Assembly (NCBI RefSeq): GCF_947366995.1 | Contig: NZ_CANBCC010000025.1 | Location: 1-47,757, forward strand | From: an uncultured Aquabacterium sp. | GTDB lineage: Bacteria; Pseudomonadota; Gammaproteobacteria; Burkholderiales; Burkholderiaceae_C | Reading direction: 5' to 3' | Length of the DNA: 47,757 nucleotides | Part shown: one piece after another, positions 1 to 13,192 of the stretch | How positions within the stretch are numbered: the first letter of the stretch is position 1 | Layout of the letters: each line of letters opens with the position of its first letter | The notes under the pieces: generated by a model | Seen by the model: only the letters and a program-made list of their open reading frames with translations | The model's database searches: none | Told to the model about the DNA's origin: nothing | Position numbers and translations under genes: made by a program

Positions 1-29
1 CTGCGAAAGGGGCTGTGGTCAGTGAACGG

Positions 30-57
30 GCCGGGGCACGGCGGGCGTGGCCCCGGC
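30..57. other. GC-rich hairpin downstream of sucD
   Basis: An inverted repeat (gccggggcacg / cgtggccccggc, with one bulged base) lies about 10 bases past the sucD stop codon. It has no T-tract on either side. It could be a weak or Rho-assisted transcript end for sucCD, or only a 3'-stabilising hairpin. Confidence 0.35.
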
Positions 58-66
58 AGGCCAGCG

Positions 67-960
67 TCAGATCAGGCTCTTGAGGATCTTGCCCATCTCG
101 GACGGATTGCGCGTGACCTTGAAGCCGCACTCTTCCATGATGGCGAGCTTGGCATCGGCGGTGTCGGCGCCGCCCGAAATCAGGGCGCCGGCGTGGCCCA
201 TGCGCTTGCCCGGAGGGGCGGTGACACCGGCGATGAAGCCGACGATCGGCTTCTTCATGTTGTCCTTGCACCATTGGGCGGCTTCGGCTTCGTCCGGGCC
301 ACCGATCTCACCGATCATGATGACGGCGTCGGTTTCAGGGTCGTCGTTGAAGGCCTTCATCACGTCGATGTGCTTCAGACCGTTGATCGGGTCGCCACCG
401 ATGCCGACGGCGCTCGACTGGCCCAGACCCAGCTCAGTCAGCTGCGCCACGGCTTCGTACGTCAGGGTGCCCGAGCGCGAGACCACGCCGATGCGGCCCT
501 TGCGGTGGATGTGACCGGGCATGATGCCGATCTTGATCTCGTCGGGCGTGATCAGGCCGGGGCAGTTCGGGCCCAGCAGCAGCGTCTTCTTGCCGCCAGC
601 GGCTTCCTTGGCCTTCATCTTGTTGCGCACCATCAGCATGTCGCGCACGGGGATGCCTTCGGTGATGGCGATGACCAGATCCAGGTCGGCCTCGACGGCT
701 TCCCAGATGGCGTCAGCGGCACCAGCGGGCGGCACATAGATCACCGACACGGTGGCGCCGGTTTGCGAGGCGGCTTCCTTGACGGAGGCGTAGATGGGGA
801 TGTCCGAGAACTTCTCGCCAGCCTTCTTGGGGTTCACGCCGGCCACGAACGCGTTCTTGCCGTTGGCATAGGCCTGGCAGCCCAGGGTGTGGAACTGACC
901 GGTCTTGCCCGTGATGCCCTGGGTGATGACCTTGGTGTCTTTGTTGATGTAAATGCTCAT
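67..960 (-). CDS. sucD: Succinyl-CoA synthetase (ADP-forming), alpha subunit
   Basis: This is the alpha subunit of the TCA-cycle enzyme that interconverts succinyl-CoA and succinate with substrate-level phosphorylation. It acts in the cytoplasm as an alpha2beta2 complex with SucC. The 297-residue protein has the normal family length. The N-terminal CoA-binding Rossmann domain starts with the [20 protein letters not shown] block. The phosphorylated active-site histidine is in [14 protein letters not shown] (His256). The start was chosen because it gives the conserved N-terminus and has AGAGGA upstream; the reading frame stays open further upstream but that part overlaps sucC. It follows sucC by 23 bases, so the pair is one operon. 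Family assignment is certain. Confidence 0.97.
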   Translation of the reverse strand: MSIYINKDTKVITQGITGKTGQFHTLGCQAYANGKNAFVAGVNPKKAGEKFSDIPIYASVKEAASQTGATVSVIYVPPAGAADAIWEAVEADLDLVIAITEGIPVRDMLMVRNKMKAKEAAGGKKTLLLGPNCPGLITPDEIKIGIMPGHIHRKGRIGVVSRSGTLTYEAVAQLTELGLGQSSAVGIGGDPINGLKHIDVMKAFNDDPETDAVIMIGEIGGPDEAEAAQWCKDNMKKPIVGFIAGVTAPPGKRMGHAGALISGGADTADAKLAIMEECGFKVTRNPSEMGKILKSLI

Positions 961-983
961 GACGAATCCTCTGGGTGCGGGGC

Positions 984-2144
<1,161 letters not shown>

Positions 2145-2420
2145 GGGTGTCTCGCAGTCTGGTGTTGCGTTCTTGTCGGATTGACAATGCCGCACGCCGC
2201 CGATCAGGCGGACGGGGCGCGACGCTTTCAAGGGATGGGCTTGTTGCGTTGCAGCGTGCAAGGATAGCACCGCGCACCTGTCGAGTCGCTGTCTCCCCCC
2301 GGTACAGCCCGCCGTGTGAGCTGTCTTTTTATGAGGGGTTTACCCTAGGGATGCCCGATTTTTGCGGCCGTTGCGCCCCGAAGCGCGGCGAAAGCGGCGG
2401 TGCGCCCCAAGCCGGATCGG
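2145..2420. promoter_or_regulatory. Intergenic region between recX and sucC with a CCCTAGGG palindrome
   Basis: This 276-base gap must hold the sucCD promoter, reading leftward. At 2343-2350 there is a perfect 8-base palindrome CCCTAGGG inside a TTTACCCTAGGGAT context. An A/T-rich stretch (cataaaaaga on the - strand, near 2325-2335) could supply a -10 element. No clear -35 partner was found. No gene was recognised here. Confidence 0.3.
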
Positions 2421-2927
2421 TCAGTCTTCTGAGTGCGGCTCGGGCATCTCGCCGCGCAGGACCCGCCGGATCACATCGCCCGAAAAGCCTCGGGCCATGA
2501 GGAACCGGGACTGCCGGGCTCGTTCGGTGGCGTCCATGGGCGGCTCACCGAACCGGCGAGACCACAGCGAAAAAGCCCGCTCGAATTCGGTCTCTCGCAA
2601 GACCTGGACAGCCTCCCGCGCCACTTCGACGGGCAGCTGATGCTGGGCGAGCTCGGCCTGCACGCGAGCGGCCCCGTAGCGCGAACCGCGCCGGTGCACC
2701 ATGGACTCGGCGAAACGCTGGGCCGACAGCAAGCGGGCCGATTCCAATTCATCAAGAATGCGTTCGACCTCTTCCACCGACTCGGCGTGAGGCCCGAGCT
2801 TGCGCCTCAGCTCCACCCTCGAGTGCTCTCGGGCAGCGAGGTACTTCAGCGCGCGCCCCTTGAGCGAGAGCGTCGGCGCACGCCGACGCTTCGGCGGATC
2901 AGCCGCGTCGCGATCCGAGCCCGTCAT
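2421..2927 (-). CDS. recX: Recombination regulator RecX
   Basis: RecX binds RecA filaments and limits their extension, damping recombinase and SOS activity. The 168-residue basic, helix-rich protein has the RecX three-helix repeats, including ALKYLAAREHSRVELRRKL near residues 28-46 and RFGEPPMDATERARQSRFL further on. The position 23 bases downstream of recA, on the same strand, is the classical recA-recX arrangement. A low-level read-through transcript from the recA promoter is the usual expression mode; no separate promoter was seen in the short gap. Confidence 0.93.
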   Translation of the reverse strand: MTGSDRDAADPPKRRRAPTLSLKGRALKYLAAREHSRVELRRKLGPHAESVEEVERILDELESARLLSAQRFAESMVHRRGSRYGAARVQAELAQHQLPVEVAREAVQVLRETEFERAFSLWSRRFGEPPMDATERARQSRFLMARGFSGDVIRRVLRGEMPEPHSED

Positions 2928-2950
2928 GTCAGTGGGGCGCTGCGGATGGA

Positions 2951-4015
2951 TCAGGCTTCGTCGTCGGCGACAGCGGGCGCAGCGGCCACCGGCGGCAGCA
3001 GAGCGATGCCGAGCGAGTCACGAATCTTGTTTTCGATCTCGCGGGCAATGTCCGGGTTCTCGCGCAGGAACTCCCGGGCGTTGTCCTTGCCCTGGCCGAT
3101 CTTGTCGCCGCTGTAGGCATACCAGGCGCCCGACTTGTCGACGATCTTGGCGTTGACCCCCATGTCGATGATTTCACCCTCGCGGCTGATGCCTTCGCCG
3201 TAGAGGATGTCGAATTCGGCCGTCTTGAACGGGGGCGAAACCTTGTTCTTGACGACCTTGACCTTGGTTTCGTTGCCGATGATCTCGTCGCCCTTCTTGA
3301 TTGAGCCGATGCGGCGGATGTCCAGGCGCACGGACGCGTAGAACTTCAGCGCATTGCCGCCGGTGGTCGTTTCAGGCGAGCCGAACATCACGCCAATCTT
3401 CATGCGAATCTGGTTGATGAAGATGACCGTGCAATTGGTCTTCTTGATGGTGGCGGTCAGCTTGCGCAGCGCCTGGCTCATCAGTCGCGCCTGCAGGCCG
3501 GGCAGCGCGTCACCCATTTCGCCTTCCAGTTCCGCCTTGGGGGTGAGTGCGGCCACCGAGTCGACGACGATCAGGTCGACCGAGCCGGAGCGCACCAGGG
3601 CGTCGACGATCTCAAGTGCCTGCTCGCCGGTATCCGGTTGGGAAATGAGCAGATCCTGCAGGTTGACGCCAAGTTTCTGGGCGTATTGCGCGTCCAGCGC
3701 GTGTTCCGCGTCGATGAAAGCACAGACCCCGCCCTGCTTCTGCATTTCGGCGACGACTTGCAGCGTCAGCGTCGTCTTGCCGGAGGATTCCGGGCCGTAG
3801 ATCTCGATCACGCGGCCGCGGGGCAGACCGCCGACGCCCAGAGCGACATCGAGGCCCAGCGATCCGGTCGAGACCACCTGGATGTCTTCCACGACCTCGC
3901 CCTCGCCGAGGCGCATGATCGAGCCCTTGCCGAACTGCTTTTCAATCTGCGCCAGGGCGGCTTGCAGAGCCTTGGCCTTTTCTGCGTTGAGGGCGGACTT
4001 GGCGGTCGTTTCCAT
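2951..4015 (-). CDS. recA: Recombinase A
   Basis: RecA is the ATP-dependent strand-exchange protein of homologous recombination and the co-protease that triggers LexA and UmuD self-cleavage. The 354-residue protein contains Walker A GPESSGKT (about 74-81), the MAW-type region [20 protein letters not shown], and the DNA-binding loop L2 [20 protein letters not shown]. It ends in an acidic tail (VADDEA). The start [15 protein letters not shown] fits the family. It heads the recA-recX unit. A LexA-like box and a -10 element lie upstream. This links to the umuC remnant at 43535-44542, which would have been part of the same SOS regulon. Confidence 0.99.
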   Translation of the reverse strand: METTAKSALNAEKAKALQAALAQIEKQFGKGSIMRLGEGEVVEDIQVVSTGSLGLDVALGVGGLPRGRVIEIYGPESSGKTTLTLQVVAEMQKQGGVCAFIDAEHALDAQYAQKLGVNLQDLLISQPDTGEQALEIVDALVRSGSVDLIVVDSVAALTPKAELEGEMGDALPGLQARLMSQALRKLTATIKKTNCTVIFINQIRMKIGVMFGSPETTTGGNALKFYASVRLDIRRIGSIKKGDEIIGNETKVKVVKNKVSPPFKTAEFDILYGEGISREGEIIDMGVNAKIVDKSGAWYAYSGDKIGQGKDNAREFLRENPDIAREIENKIRDSLGIALLPPVAAAPAVADDEA

Positions 4016-4065
4016 GAATGGTCTCCGGATGGATGCGGCGTGTGTTTGCGCTTGAACTGGCCGCC

Positions 4066-4094
4066 ATTATGGCAAAAGCTGGATGCCTGTACAG
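4066..4094 (-). promoter_or_regulatory. recA promoter with LexA-like (SOS) box
   Basis: Read on the - strand, CTGT-ACAGGCAT-CCAG occupies 4094-4079. It matches the CTGT-N8-ACAG LexA consensus with one mismatch. CATAAT at 4071-4066 is a good -10 element located 7 bases after the box, so bound LexA would overlap the -35 region. The arrangement is what is expected for an SOS-controlled recA. Inference from motif and position; footprinting would be decisive. Confidence 0.6.
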
Positions 4095-4240
4095 TGGTTC
4101 CGGGGTTTTATTTGCCCCCTCTGACGGGCGGGGCGAAGCGAAGGCAGACCGGTTGATCTGCCACAAGGCCGCCCCGCGCACCCCGCGGCACGATGAAGTC
4201 AGTCAGACACCCCCCTCGGCCACAACACAAAGGAGCCCAG

Positions 4241-4471
4241 ATGGACCATCACCCGCTGATCAAGGATTTCCCCGAACTTCGTGAGCGCATCCACGCGCTG
4301 AAGACCACCAACACCCACTTCGCCCGCCTGGAGCGGGAGTACGAAGATCTGGACAAGGCCATCGTGCGTCTTGAAAGCGGCATCGAGCATGGCTCGTCAG
4401 CGGAGTTGGAGCAGAAGAAGCAGCAACGCGTGACGCTGAAGGATGAGCTTTACGCCCTGTTGAAGGCCTGA
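4241..4471 (+). CDS. YdcH/DUF465 family small protein
   Basis: This is a 76-residue protein of the YdcH (DUF465) family. These are small helical-hairpin proteins, widespread in proteobacteria and of unknown function. The start [20 protein letters not shown] is preceded by AAGGAG at 4230-4235; an earlier in-frame ATG at 4193 lacks this and is less likely. Two charged amphipathic helices (about residues 10-45 and 50-75, with [16 protein letters not shown] at the end) give the expected hairpin. It is monocistronic, closed by a strong terminator. Confidence 0.88.
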   Translation: MDHHPLIKDFPELRERIHALKTTNTHFARLEREYEDLDKAIVRLESGIEHGSSAELEQKKQQRVTLKDELYALLKA

Positions 4472-4538
4472 CCCACCCGGTCATCGCGTCAGCACCCCCG
4501 CTGCGCCGCACCTCACCAGGTGCGGTCGACAGTGCCCG

Positions 4539-4566
4539 GAGGCCTTGACCTATCCGTCAAGGCCTC
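4539..4566 (+). terminator. Intrinsic terminator after the YdcH-like gene
   Basis: A perfect 11-base-pair stem (gaggccttgac / gtcaaggcctc) with a six-base loop is followed by tttgctttg. It ends the transcript of the small gene and isolates metH from upstream transcription. Confidence 0.85.
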
Positions 4567-4602
4567 TTTGCTTTGCTGGCACACCCCAGCGGCCCCGCCT
4601 CG

Positions 4603-4608
4603 TAAAAT
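4603..4608 (+). promoter_or_regulatory. -10-like element directly before the metH start
   Basis: TAAAAT matches the -10 consensus in five of six positions and ends only 8 bases before the metH ATG. A transcript started from it would be essentially leaderless. No convincing -35 element is seen at 16-18 bases. Confidence 0.35.
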
Positions 4609-4616
4609 GGGCGGTT

Positions 4617-7430
4617 ATGACCGAAGCTGTCCGCCCCCCTCACGCCGCGCAAACCGGCACCCCGTCTCCCGCCGCCGTGGCGCCCATGCGCCTGTCCGGG
4701 CTGGAGCCCGTGCTGCTCGGCGAGGGCTCGCTGTTCGTCAACGTGGGCGAGCGCACCAACGTGACGGGCTCGAAGGCCTTTGCGCGCATGATCCTCGAGG
4801 GGCGATTCGAAGACGCCCTGTCGGTGGCGCGCCAGCAGGTCGAGAACGGCGCGCAGGTCATCGACATCAACATGGACGAGGCCATGCTGGACAGCAAGGC
4901 CGCCATGGTGCGTTTCCTGAACCTGATTGCGGGTGAGCCGGAGATCGCCCGCGTGCCCATCATGATCGACTCGTCCAAGTGGGACGTGATCGAGGCGGGC
5001 CTGAAGTGCATCCAGGGCAAGGGCATCGTCAACTCGATCTCGCTGAAGGAAGGCGTCGACGAGTTCAAGCGCCAGGCCCGCCTGATCAAGCGCTATGGCG
5101 CCGCCACCGTGGTGATGGCCTTCGACGAGGTCGGCCAGGCCGACACCTACCAGCGCAAGGTCGAGATCTGCGAGCGCGCCTATCGCATGCTGGTCGACGA
5201 GGTGGGCTTCCCGCCGGAAGACATCATCTTCGACCCGAACATCTTCGCGATCGCCACCGGCATCGAAGAGCACGACAACTACGCGGTCGACTTCATCAAC
5301 GCCACGCGCTGGATCAAGCAGAACCTGCCCGGCGCCAAGGTGTCGGGCGGCGTGTCGAACGTGTCGTTCAGCTTCCGCGGCAACGAGCCCGTGCGCGAAG
5401 CCATCCACACCGTGTTCCTGTACCACGCCATCCAGGCGGGCATGGACATGGGCATTGTCAACGCCGGCATGGTGGGCGTGTACGACCAGCTCGATGCGCA
5501 CCTGCGCGAGCTGGTGGAAGACGTGGTGCTCAACCGCAAGCCGGTCTACAAGGACTGCGAAGACACCTCGCTGACGCCGACCGAGCGCCTGCTGGGCATT
5601 GCCGAGCAGGTCAAGGGCGCAGCCAAGGACGACTCGGCCAAGCTGGCCTGGCGCGGCACGGCCGAGGAACCCGCACCGGTGGATCAACGACTGAGCCATG
5701 CCCTGATCCACGGCATCACCGAGTTCATCACACAGGACACGGAAGAATGCTGGCAGCAGATCAAGGCCCGGGGTGGCCGGCCGCTGCACGTGATCGAAGG
5801 CCCGCTGATGGCCGGCATGAACACCGTGGGTGACCTGTTCGGCGCGGGCAAGATGTTCCTGCCGCAGGTGGTGAAATCGGCCCGCGTGATGAAGCAGGCC
5901 GTGGCGCATCTGGTGCCCTACATCGAAGAAGAAAAGCGGCAGCTGGAAGCGGCCGGCGGTGACGTGAAGGCCAAGGGCAAGATCGTGATCGCGACCGTGA
6001 AGGGCGATGTGCACGACATCGGCAAGAACATCGTCACTGTGGTCCTGCAGTGCAACAACTTCGAGGTGGTCAACATGGGTGTGATGGTCCCGTGCCAGGA
6101 CATCCTCGCCAAGGCCAAGGAAGTGGGTGCCGACATCATCGGGCTGTCGGGCCTGATCACGCCGTCGCTGGAAGAGATGCAGTATGTGGCCGCCGAGATG
6201 GAGCGCGACCCGTACTTCCGCGAGCGCAAGACACCGCTGCTGATTGGCGGCGCCACGTGCAGCCGCGTGCACACCGCCGTGAAGATCGCGCCCAACTACA
6301 GCGGCCCGGTGGTGTACGTGCCCGACGCTTCGCGCGCCGTGGGCGTGTGCTCCGACCTGCTGAGCGAAGAACGCCACGCCGACTACATTGCCGAACTGAA
6401 CGCCGACTACGAGAAGGTACGCCAGCTGCACGCCAACAAGAAGGCCACGCCGCTGGTGTCGCTGGCCGAGGCGCGTGCCAACAAGGCCATCGTGAACTTC
6501 GAGACCCACACGCCCGAGGCGCCGAAGTTCATCGGCCGCCGCGTGTTCAAGAACTACGACCTCGGCGAGCTGGCTCCGTACATCGACTGGACGCCCTTCT
6601 TCCAGACCTGGGATCTGCATGGCCCCTTCCCTGCCATCCTGGATGACGCGGTGGTGGGCGAGCAGGCGCGCAAGGTGTATGCCGACGCGCAGGCCATGCT
6701 GAAGAAGATTGTCGACGGCCGCTGGCTGACGGCCAACGGCGTGATCGGCCTGTACCCGGCCAACACGGTAGAAGACGACGCCATCGTGCTGTATGCCGAG
6801 GAAGCCCGCACCACCGAGCTGATGCGCTGGCACCCGCTGCGCATGCAGAGCGAGCGGCCTGTCGTGGATGGGGTGAAACGCCCGAACCGCTCCTTGGCCG
6901 ACTTCGTGGCACCGAAGGGCGACAAGGCCGATTACATCGGCATGTTTGCCGTGACCGCCGGCCTGAACATCGAGAAGAAGGAAGCCGAGTTCATGGCCCA
7001 CCATGACGACTACTCGGCCATCATGCTCAAGGCCCTGGCCGACCGCCTGGCCGAGGCCTTTGCCGAGCGCATGCACGAGCGCGTGCGCAAGGAGTTCTGG
7101 GGCTATGCCGAGGCCGAGCAGCTCGACAACACGCAGCTCATCAAGGAGCAGTACCGCGGCATCCGCCCGGCACCGGGCTACCCAGCCTGCCCCGACCACA
7201 CGGTCAAGCGCGACATGTTCAAGGTGCTCGAGGCGCACGACATCCACATGCACCTGACCGAGAGCCTGGCGATGATGCCGGCGGCCAGTGTGAGCGGCTT
7301 CTACCTGTCACACCCCGACGCGACCTACTTCAACGTGGGCAAGATCGGCGGGGACCAGGTCGAGGACTGGGCGCAGCGCACGGGACACAGCCTGATGGAT
7401 GCGGAGCGGGCGCTGGCGCCGCTGTTGTGA
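4617..7430 (+). CDS. metH: Cobalamin-dependent methionine synthase lacking the homocysteine-binding module
   Basis: MetH transfers a methyl group from 5-methyltetrahydrofolate through cobalamin to homocysteine. At 937 residues this protein is about 300 shorter than full-length MetH. It begins at the pterin-binding module ([19 protein letters not shown], near residue 40). The B12 cap domain lies near 350-440, then the cobalamin domain with DVHDIG (axial His466), SGLITPS and GGATCSR. The AdoMet reactivation domain carries the RPAPGY motif (Arg850). The zinc-cysteine homocysteine domain is absent. In many Burkholderiales that domain is a separate gene just upstream; here the neighbour is the YdcH-like gene, so the partner must be elsewhere. 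The ATG at 4617 was preferred because the upstream ATG at 4545 lies inside the terminator hairpin. Confidence 0.95.
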   Translation: MTEAVRPPHAAQTGTPSPAAVAPMRLSGLEPVLLGEGSLFVNVGERTNVTGSKAFARMILEGRFEDALSVARQQVENGAQVIDINMDEAMLDSKAAMVRFLNLIAGEPEIARVPIMIDSSKWDVIEAGLKCIQGKGIVNSISLKEGVDEFKRQARLIKRYGAATVVMAFDEVGQADTYQRKVEICERAYRMLVDEVGFPPEDIIFDPNIFAIATGIEEHDNYAVDFINATRWIKQNLPGAKVSGGVSNVSFSFRGNEPVREAIHTVFLYHAIQAGMDMGIVNAGMVGVYDQLDAHLRELVEDVVLNRKPVYKDCEDTSLTPTERLLGIAEQVKGAAKDDSAKLAWRGTAEEPAPVDQRLSHALIHGITEFITQDTEECWQQIKARGGRPLHVIEGPLMAGMNTVGDLFGAGKMFLPQVVKSARVMKQAVAHLVPYIEEEKRQLEAAGGDVKAKGKIVIATVKGDVHDIGKNIVTVVLQCNNFEVVNMGVMVPCQDILAKAKEVGADIIGLSGLITPSLEEMQYVAAEMERDPYFRERKTPLLIGGATCSRVHTAVKIAPNYSGPVVYVPDASRAVGVCSDLLSEERHADYIAELNADYEKVRQLHANKKATPLVSLAEARANKAIVNFETHTPEAPKFIGRRVFKNYDLGELAPYIDWTPFFQTWDLHGPFPAILDDAVVGEQARKVYADAQAMLKKIVDGRWLTANGVIGLYPANTVEDDAIVLYAEEARTTELMRWHPLRMQSERPVVDGVKRPNRSLADFVAPKGDKADYIGMFAVTAGLNIEKKEAEFMAHHDDYSAIMLKALADRLAEAFAERMHERVRKEFWGYAEAEQLDNTQLIKEQYRGIRPAPGYPACPDHTVKRDMFKVLEAHDIHMHLTESLAMMPAASVSGFYLSHPDATYFNVGKIGGDQVEDWAQRTGHSLMDAERALAPLL

Positions 7431-7436
7431 GACAAC

Positions 7437-7465
7437 AGGAACGGGCCCCTTGCGCGGCCCCTCCT
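7437..7465. terminator. Hairpin between the convergent metH and PETase-like genes
   Basis: An interrupted inverted repeat (agg..gggcc / ggccc..cct) lies in the short convergent gap. It lacks a T-tract, so it would be a weak bidirectional terminator at best. Confidence 0.35.
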
Positions 7466-7482
7466 GCGTGCCATTCAGCAGA

Positions 7483-8925
7483 TCAGTACGGGCAGTTCTG
7501 CTTGTAACGTGTCACCACCTGGGGCGACACGGCCGGGCTGATGGCCGCCTCATGTTGCGCGCCGCAGAGGAACGGGCTGTATCGTGTGTCCTGATCGACG
7601 AAGCGCTTGAGCCAGGCCGTCACGTAGCGGGCGACCTTTTCTCGCTGAAGGGCCGGGGCCGAGGTGTTGGTGCACGCGCTGGAGCCTTTGAGCTCCATGA
7701 GCGCCTTGCTGACCGGGGCGGGCACAGTTTCATAGATCCGGTCAGCATGCGCCCGGGGGGGTGCAAAGGCATCGGACTGGCACGCCACGACCAGCGTCGG
7801 CACGGTCACCCCACTGTGGTCCTTGACCTGCGTTGCCGGTGCCAGCGCCACGACCGCTTTCACAGGCCCGTCAGCTCGGGCAAGCGCCATGGGCTGCCCG
7901 GTGCCATGGCCGAGCACGGCACGGCGGCTCGCATCAACCCGCCCGTACAGCGGGGTGCCCGCCTGGGCACTCCAATCCACCAGCTTTTGCAGCGCAGCCA
8001 GGCTTTGCGCATTGCGCGAAGCGGTCGAGTCGAAGAGCGAGCGGGTGTCATGGGCGACGATCACGAAGCCTTGAGACGCCAGCCTCTGCGCCAGCCAGGA
8101 CGTCGCACGGCGATCTTCCAGCAGGCCCGGTGCGATCACGGCCAGCGCGTACGGACGCTCCCCCTGGACATTCGGCCAATAGACCGTGGCGGAGGGCACA
8201 CCTGTCGCCGGCGGCAGCGCCATTGTGGCGACAGGGAAGGGTCCCGGCAGGCTGCCGAGCGTGGCATCCGGAGCGGGACCATGGGCCGTGTCGATGACCG
8301 GGCTCACGTCGAGCACGATGGTGCGATCGACGCCGTAGGCCCCGCTCTGGTTGCTGCGCAGGTACCAGGAGGCCAGTTCTGCCTGCCCTTGCACCCGGAG
8401 GATGTATCGCCCCGGGGACAGCGTCGCCTGCCCCTCGAAGCTCACTGGCACCGGGGTCTCAGTGGCGCCCTCCACCGCGTACAGGGCGTACTGCACGTTG
8501 CTGTTGCCGCCACCATAGACACTGCCGGCCGTCACCTGCACCGTGCTGCGTTGCGCGACGTCGAACGTGGCAGACATCTGCCCGGTGGCCTTGGCCAGTT
8601 CGTCGGCGGGCTGGCTGAACGCCGCTCTCAGGTACAGGCGCGCACGCAGTTGGGTGGTCGTTGCAGCGAGTTCGGCCTGCCCCTCGGCAGAGCTGGCCAA
8701 GCTCGTCGCCTTTGCCGTCAACAGCAGCGGTTGATCTGTACTGGTCCTCACATCCTGCGCAAAGGGCACTGGATTGAGCGGCACGTACATCGAACCCGAT
8801 TGGAGGGTGGCCGACAGCGCGCCCTGCTGGGCAACCATTTGCAACTGAGCCAAGGCGGCGGGCGAGCCTGCCAGCAGGCCGGCAGCCAGAGCCGCGGCGC
8901 CCCACTTGAAAGATGACGAATGCAT
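7483..8925 (-). CDS. Secreted PETase/polyester-hydrolase homologue with a destroyed catalytic triad
   Basis: The 480-residue protein starts with a signal peptide ending near ALAQ (residues 1-26). A beta-rich N-terminal region (about 30-230) is weakly like a pre-peptidase C-terminal (PPC) domain, with GQATLSPGRYILRV. Residues about 235-480 match Ideonella-type PETase along their length: RLASQGFVIVAHDTRS, GTPLYGRVDASRRAVLG, VTVPTLVVACQSDAFAP, AWLKRFVDQDTRYSPFLCG. All four disulfide cysteines of PETase are present (382, 418, 454, 478). The nucleophile motif GWSMGG is replaced by GHGTGQ (Gly341 for Ser) and the catalytic His by Ser416; only Asp385 remains. The protein is therefore predicted not to hydrolyse esters by the usual mechanism. 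The reading frame is intact. A binding role is possible but not shown. Confidence 0.85.
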   Translation of the reverse strand: MHSSSFKWGAAALAAGLLAGSPAALAQLQMVAQQGALSATLQSGSMYVPLNPVPFAQDVRTSTDQPLLLTAKATSLASSAEGQAELAATTTQLRARLYLRAAFSQPADELAKATGQMSATFDVAQRSTVQVTAGSVYGGGNSNVQYALYAVEGATETPVPVSFEGQATLSPGRYILRVQGQAELASWYLRSNQSGAYGVDRTIVLDVSPVIDTAHGPAPDATLGSLPGPFPVATMALPPATGVPSATVYWPNVQGERPYALAVIAPGLLEDRRATSWLAQRLASQGFVIVAHDTRSLFDSTASRNAQSLAALQKLVDWSAQAGTPLYGRVDASRRAVLGHGTGQPMALARADGPVKAVVALAPATQVKDHSGVTVPTLVVACQSDAFAPPRAHADRIYETVPAPVSKALMELKGSSACTNTSAPALQREKVARYVTAWLKRFVDQDTRYSPFLCGAQHEAAISPAVSPQVVTRYKQNCPY

Positions 8926-9087
8926 GGGTGAATCCTCTCTGGTTGGTTTTGTTGGCACGGGCCCCATCCATGTGCACGCCTGACAGCGTGTCGGAATGCT
9001 ACCTCCGCAGAAACGCCCCAAACCCTCACCCACCCTGTACCCGCCCCCCGATCGGACGACACATCGTGCGTCAGACCAGGGCCGGCC

Positions 9088-12033
<2,946 letters not shown>

Positions 12034-12121
12034 CGGGCAGTCAGCAGCAAGAAGAAGGCCCGCCTGCAGCCGCGCCGTGCCTTGAAAGGCAGGAGCCCGG
12101 CCACCGAAAGGGCAACCGGTC

Positions 12122-12127
12122 ATCATA
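12122..12127 (-). promoter_or_regulatory. uvrA -10-like element
   Basis: On the - strand TATGAT (five of six to consensus) lies about 90 bases upstream of the chosen uvrA start. It overlaps the alternative ATG codons at 12126 and 12123, which argues against those starts. The -35 region is poor. Confidence 0.35.
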
Positions 12128-12198
12128 CGTCGCGCGTGCCCGACCGCGCCAGCGTCGAACTCACCCGAGCGCCGGCCAGGGGTATGGCCCTGCCGCGT

Positions 12199-13182
12199 TC
12201 AGCGCGCCAGATGCTGGCGGAAGAACGCCGTCTGACGCGCCACGACCTGCTCGAAGACCGGCCCGCTGTACGGCGAAAAATGGTGTGCGCCGGCCAGTTC
12301 GACGTACTCCCCCCGCGGCAGGGCCTTGGCCGTGTCACGCACCTTCTGCACGGGAATGAGCCCATCCTGCGCGGCGGCGATAACGAGCGTCGGCGCCTGC
12401 ACCTTGGGTGCGCTGTCGATCGGATAGAAGAAGGGCAGGCTGAAGAGGAAGCGCGCGGCCACCTTGTTCTCGCCCTCCTGCCCCTTGGGCACCAGCTTGC
12501 TGTAGCCCGCGACGCACTCGTCGCAGATCAGGGCCGCCGTGCTCCCGTCCGCCGAAATGATCGGCATGTAGAGCGGCGCCTCCCCTTCGCCGCGCAACGC
12601 ATCGCGGATGGCCATCCACATCGCCGCCGGCTGGTGCCTGAGCGGATAACGCAGGGCACTGGACAGGCCGTGCACGAACGGAACCTGCGAGCTCACCGCC
12701 TTGACGACCTGCGGCCGGCGTGACGCCGCGACCAGCACCTGGCCGCCGCTGTAGGACGAGCCCCAGATTCCGAGGCGCGATCCGTCCACATCCGGGCGCG
12801 CCGCCACGGCGTCGATCACCGACACCCAGTCGTCGACGTGGGCCGGACCGTCGACCACGCGACGCGGCTGGCCACCGCTGCGCCCGAAACCCCGGTAGTC
12901 GAAGCGCACCACGGCAAAGCCGGCCTGCACGAACCGATCGGCAAACGGGGTGAGCCCCCAGTCGCGCAGGGCACCAAAGCCGTGCGCCATGATGATCACC
13001 GGTGGCCGCGCCACCCCGGGCGGTCGACGGATTTCAGCGTCACACGTGGTGCCGCCACAGCGCACGCTGAGCGGCTCGGCGACGGCTCCCGCGGCCGCAG
13101 CATGGGCTGCCCCGGAAAGCACGGCAGCGGCCGCCACCCACGCAAAGGCGGAAAGACACCTGGGAAAAAGGGCCATGCGCAT
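12199..13182 (-). CDS. Secreted alpha/beta-hydrolase
   Basis: This 327-residue protein has a signal peptide (residues 1-30, ending AAHAAAAG) and an alpha/beta-hydrolase fold of the CocE/dienelactone-hydrolase-like type. The oxyanion region is MAHGFGALRDWG. The nucleophile is Ser143 in WGSSYSGG, with acid Asp in AAAQDGLIPV and base His in GAHHFSPY. An ester or amide substrate is likely, but the sequence does not show which. It is divergent from a TetR regulator whose start lies 132 bases away, so control by that regulator is plausible. Two close ATG codons (13182 and 13176) are equally possible starts. Confidence 0.85.
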   Translation of the reverse strand: MRMALFPRCLSAFAWVAAAAVLSGAAHAAAAGAVAEPLSVRCGGTTCDAEIRRPPGVARPPVIIMAHGFGALRDWGLTPFADRFVQAGFAVVRFDYRGFGRSGGQPRRVVDGPAHVDDWVSVIDAVAARPDVDGSRLGIWGSSYSGGQVLVAASRRPQVVKAVSSQVPFVHGLSSALRYPLRHQPAAMWMAIRDALRGEGEAPLYMPIISADGSTAALICDECVAGYSKLVPKGQEGENKVAARFLFSLPFFYPIDSAPKVQAPTLVIAAAQDGLIPVQKVRDTAKALPRGEYVELAGAHHFSPYSGPVFEQVVARQTAFFRQHLAR

Positions 13183-13192
13183 GATAAAAAGC

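Noticed and set aside
4472-4616. Cobalamin riboswitch before metH
   Set aside because: No B12-box-like sequence is present; the region is filled by a terminator hairpin and a probable promoter.
4557-7253. An 898-codon open frame on the - strand opposite metH
   Set aside because: Same explanation: a shadow of metH with low-complexity composition and no recognisable motif.
12034-12198. LexA box upstream of uvrA
   Set aside because: No CTGT half-site was found; only a -10-like hexamer is visible.
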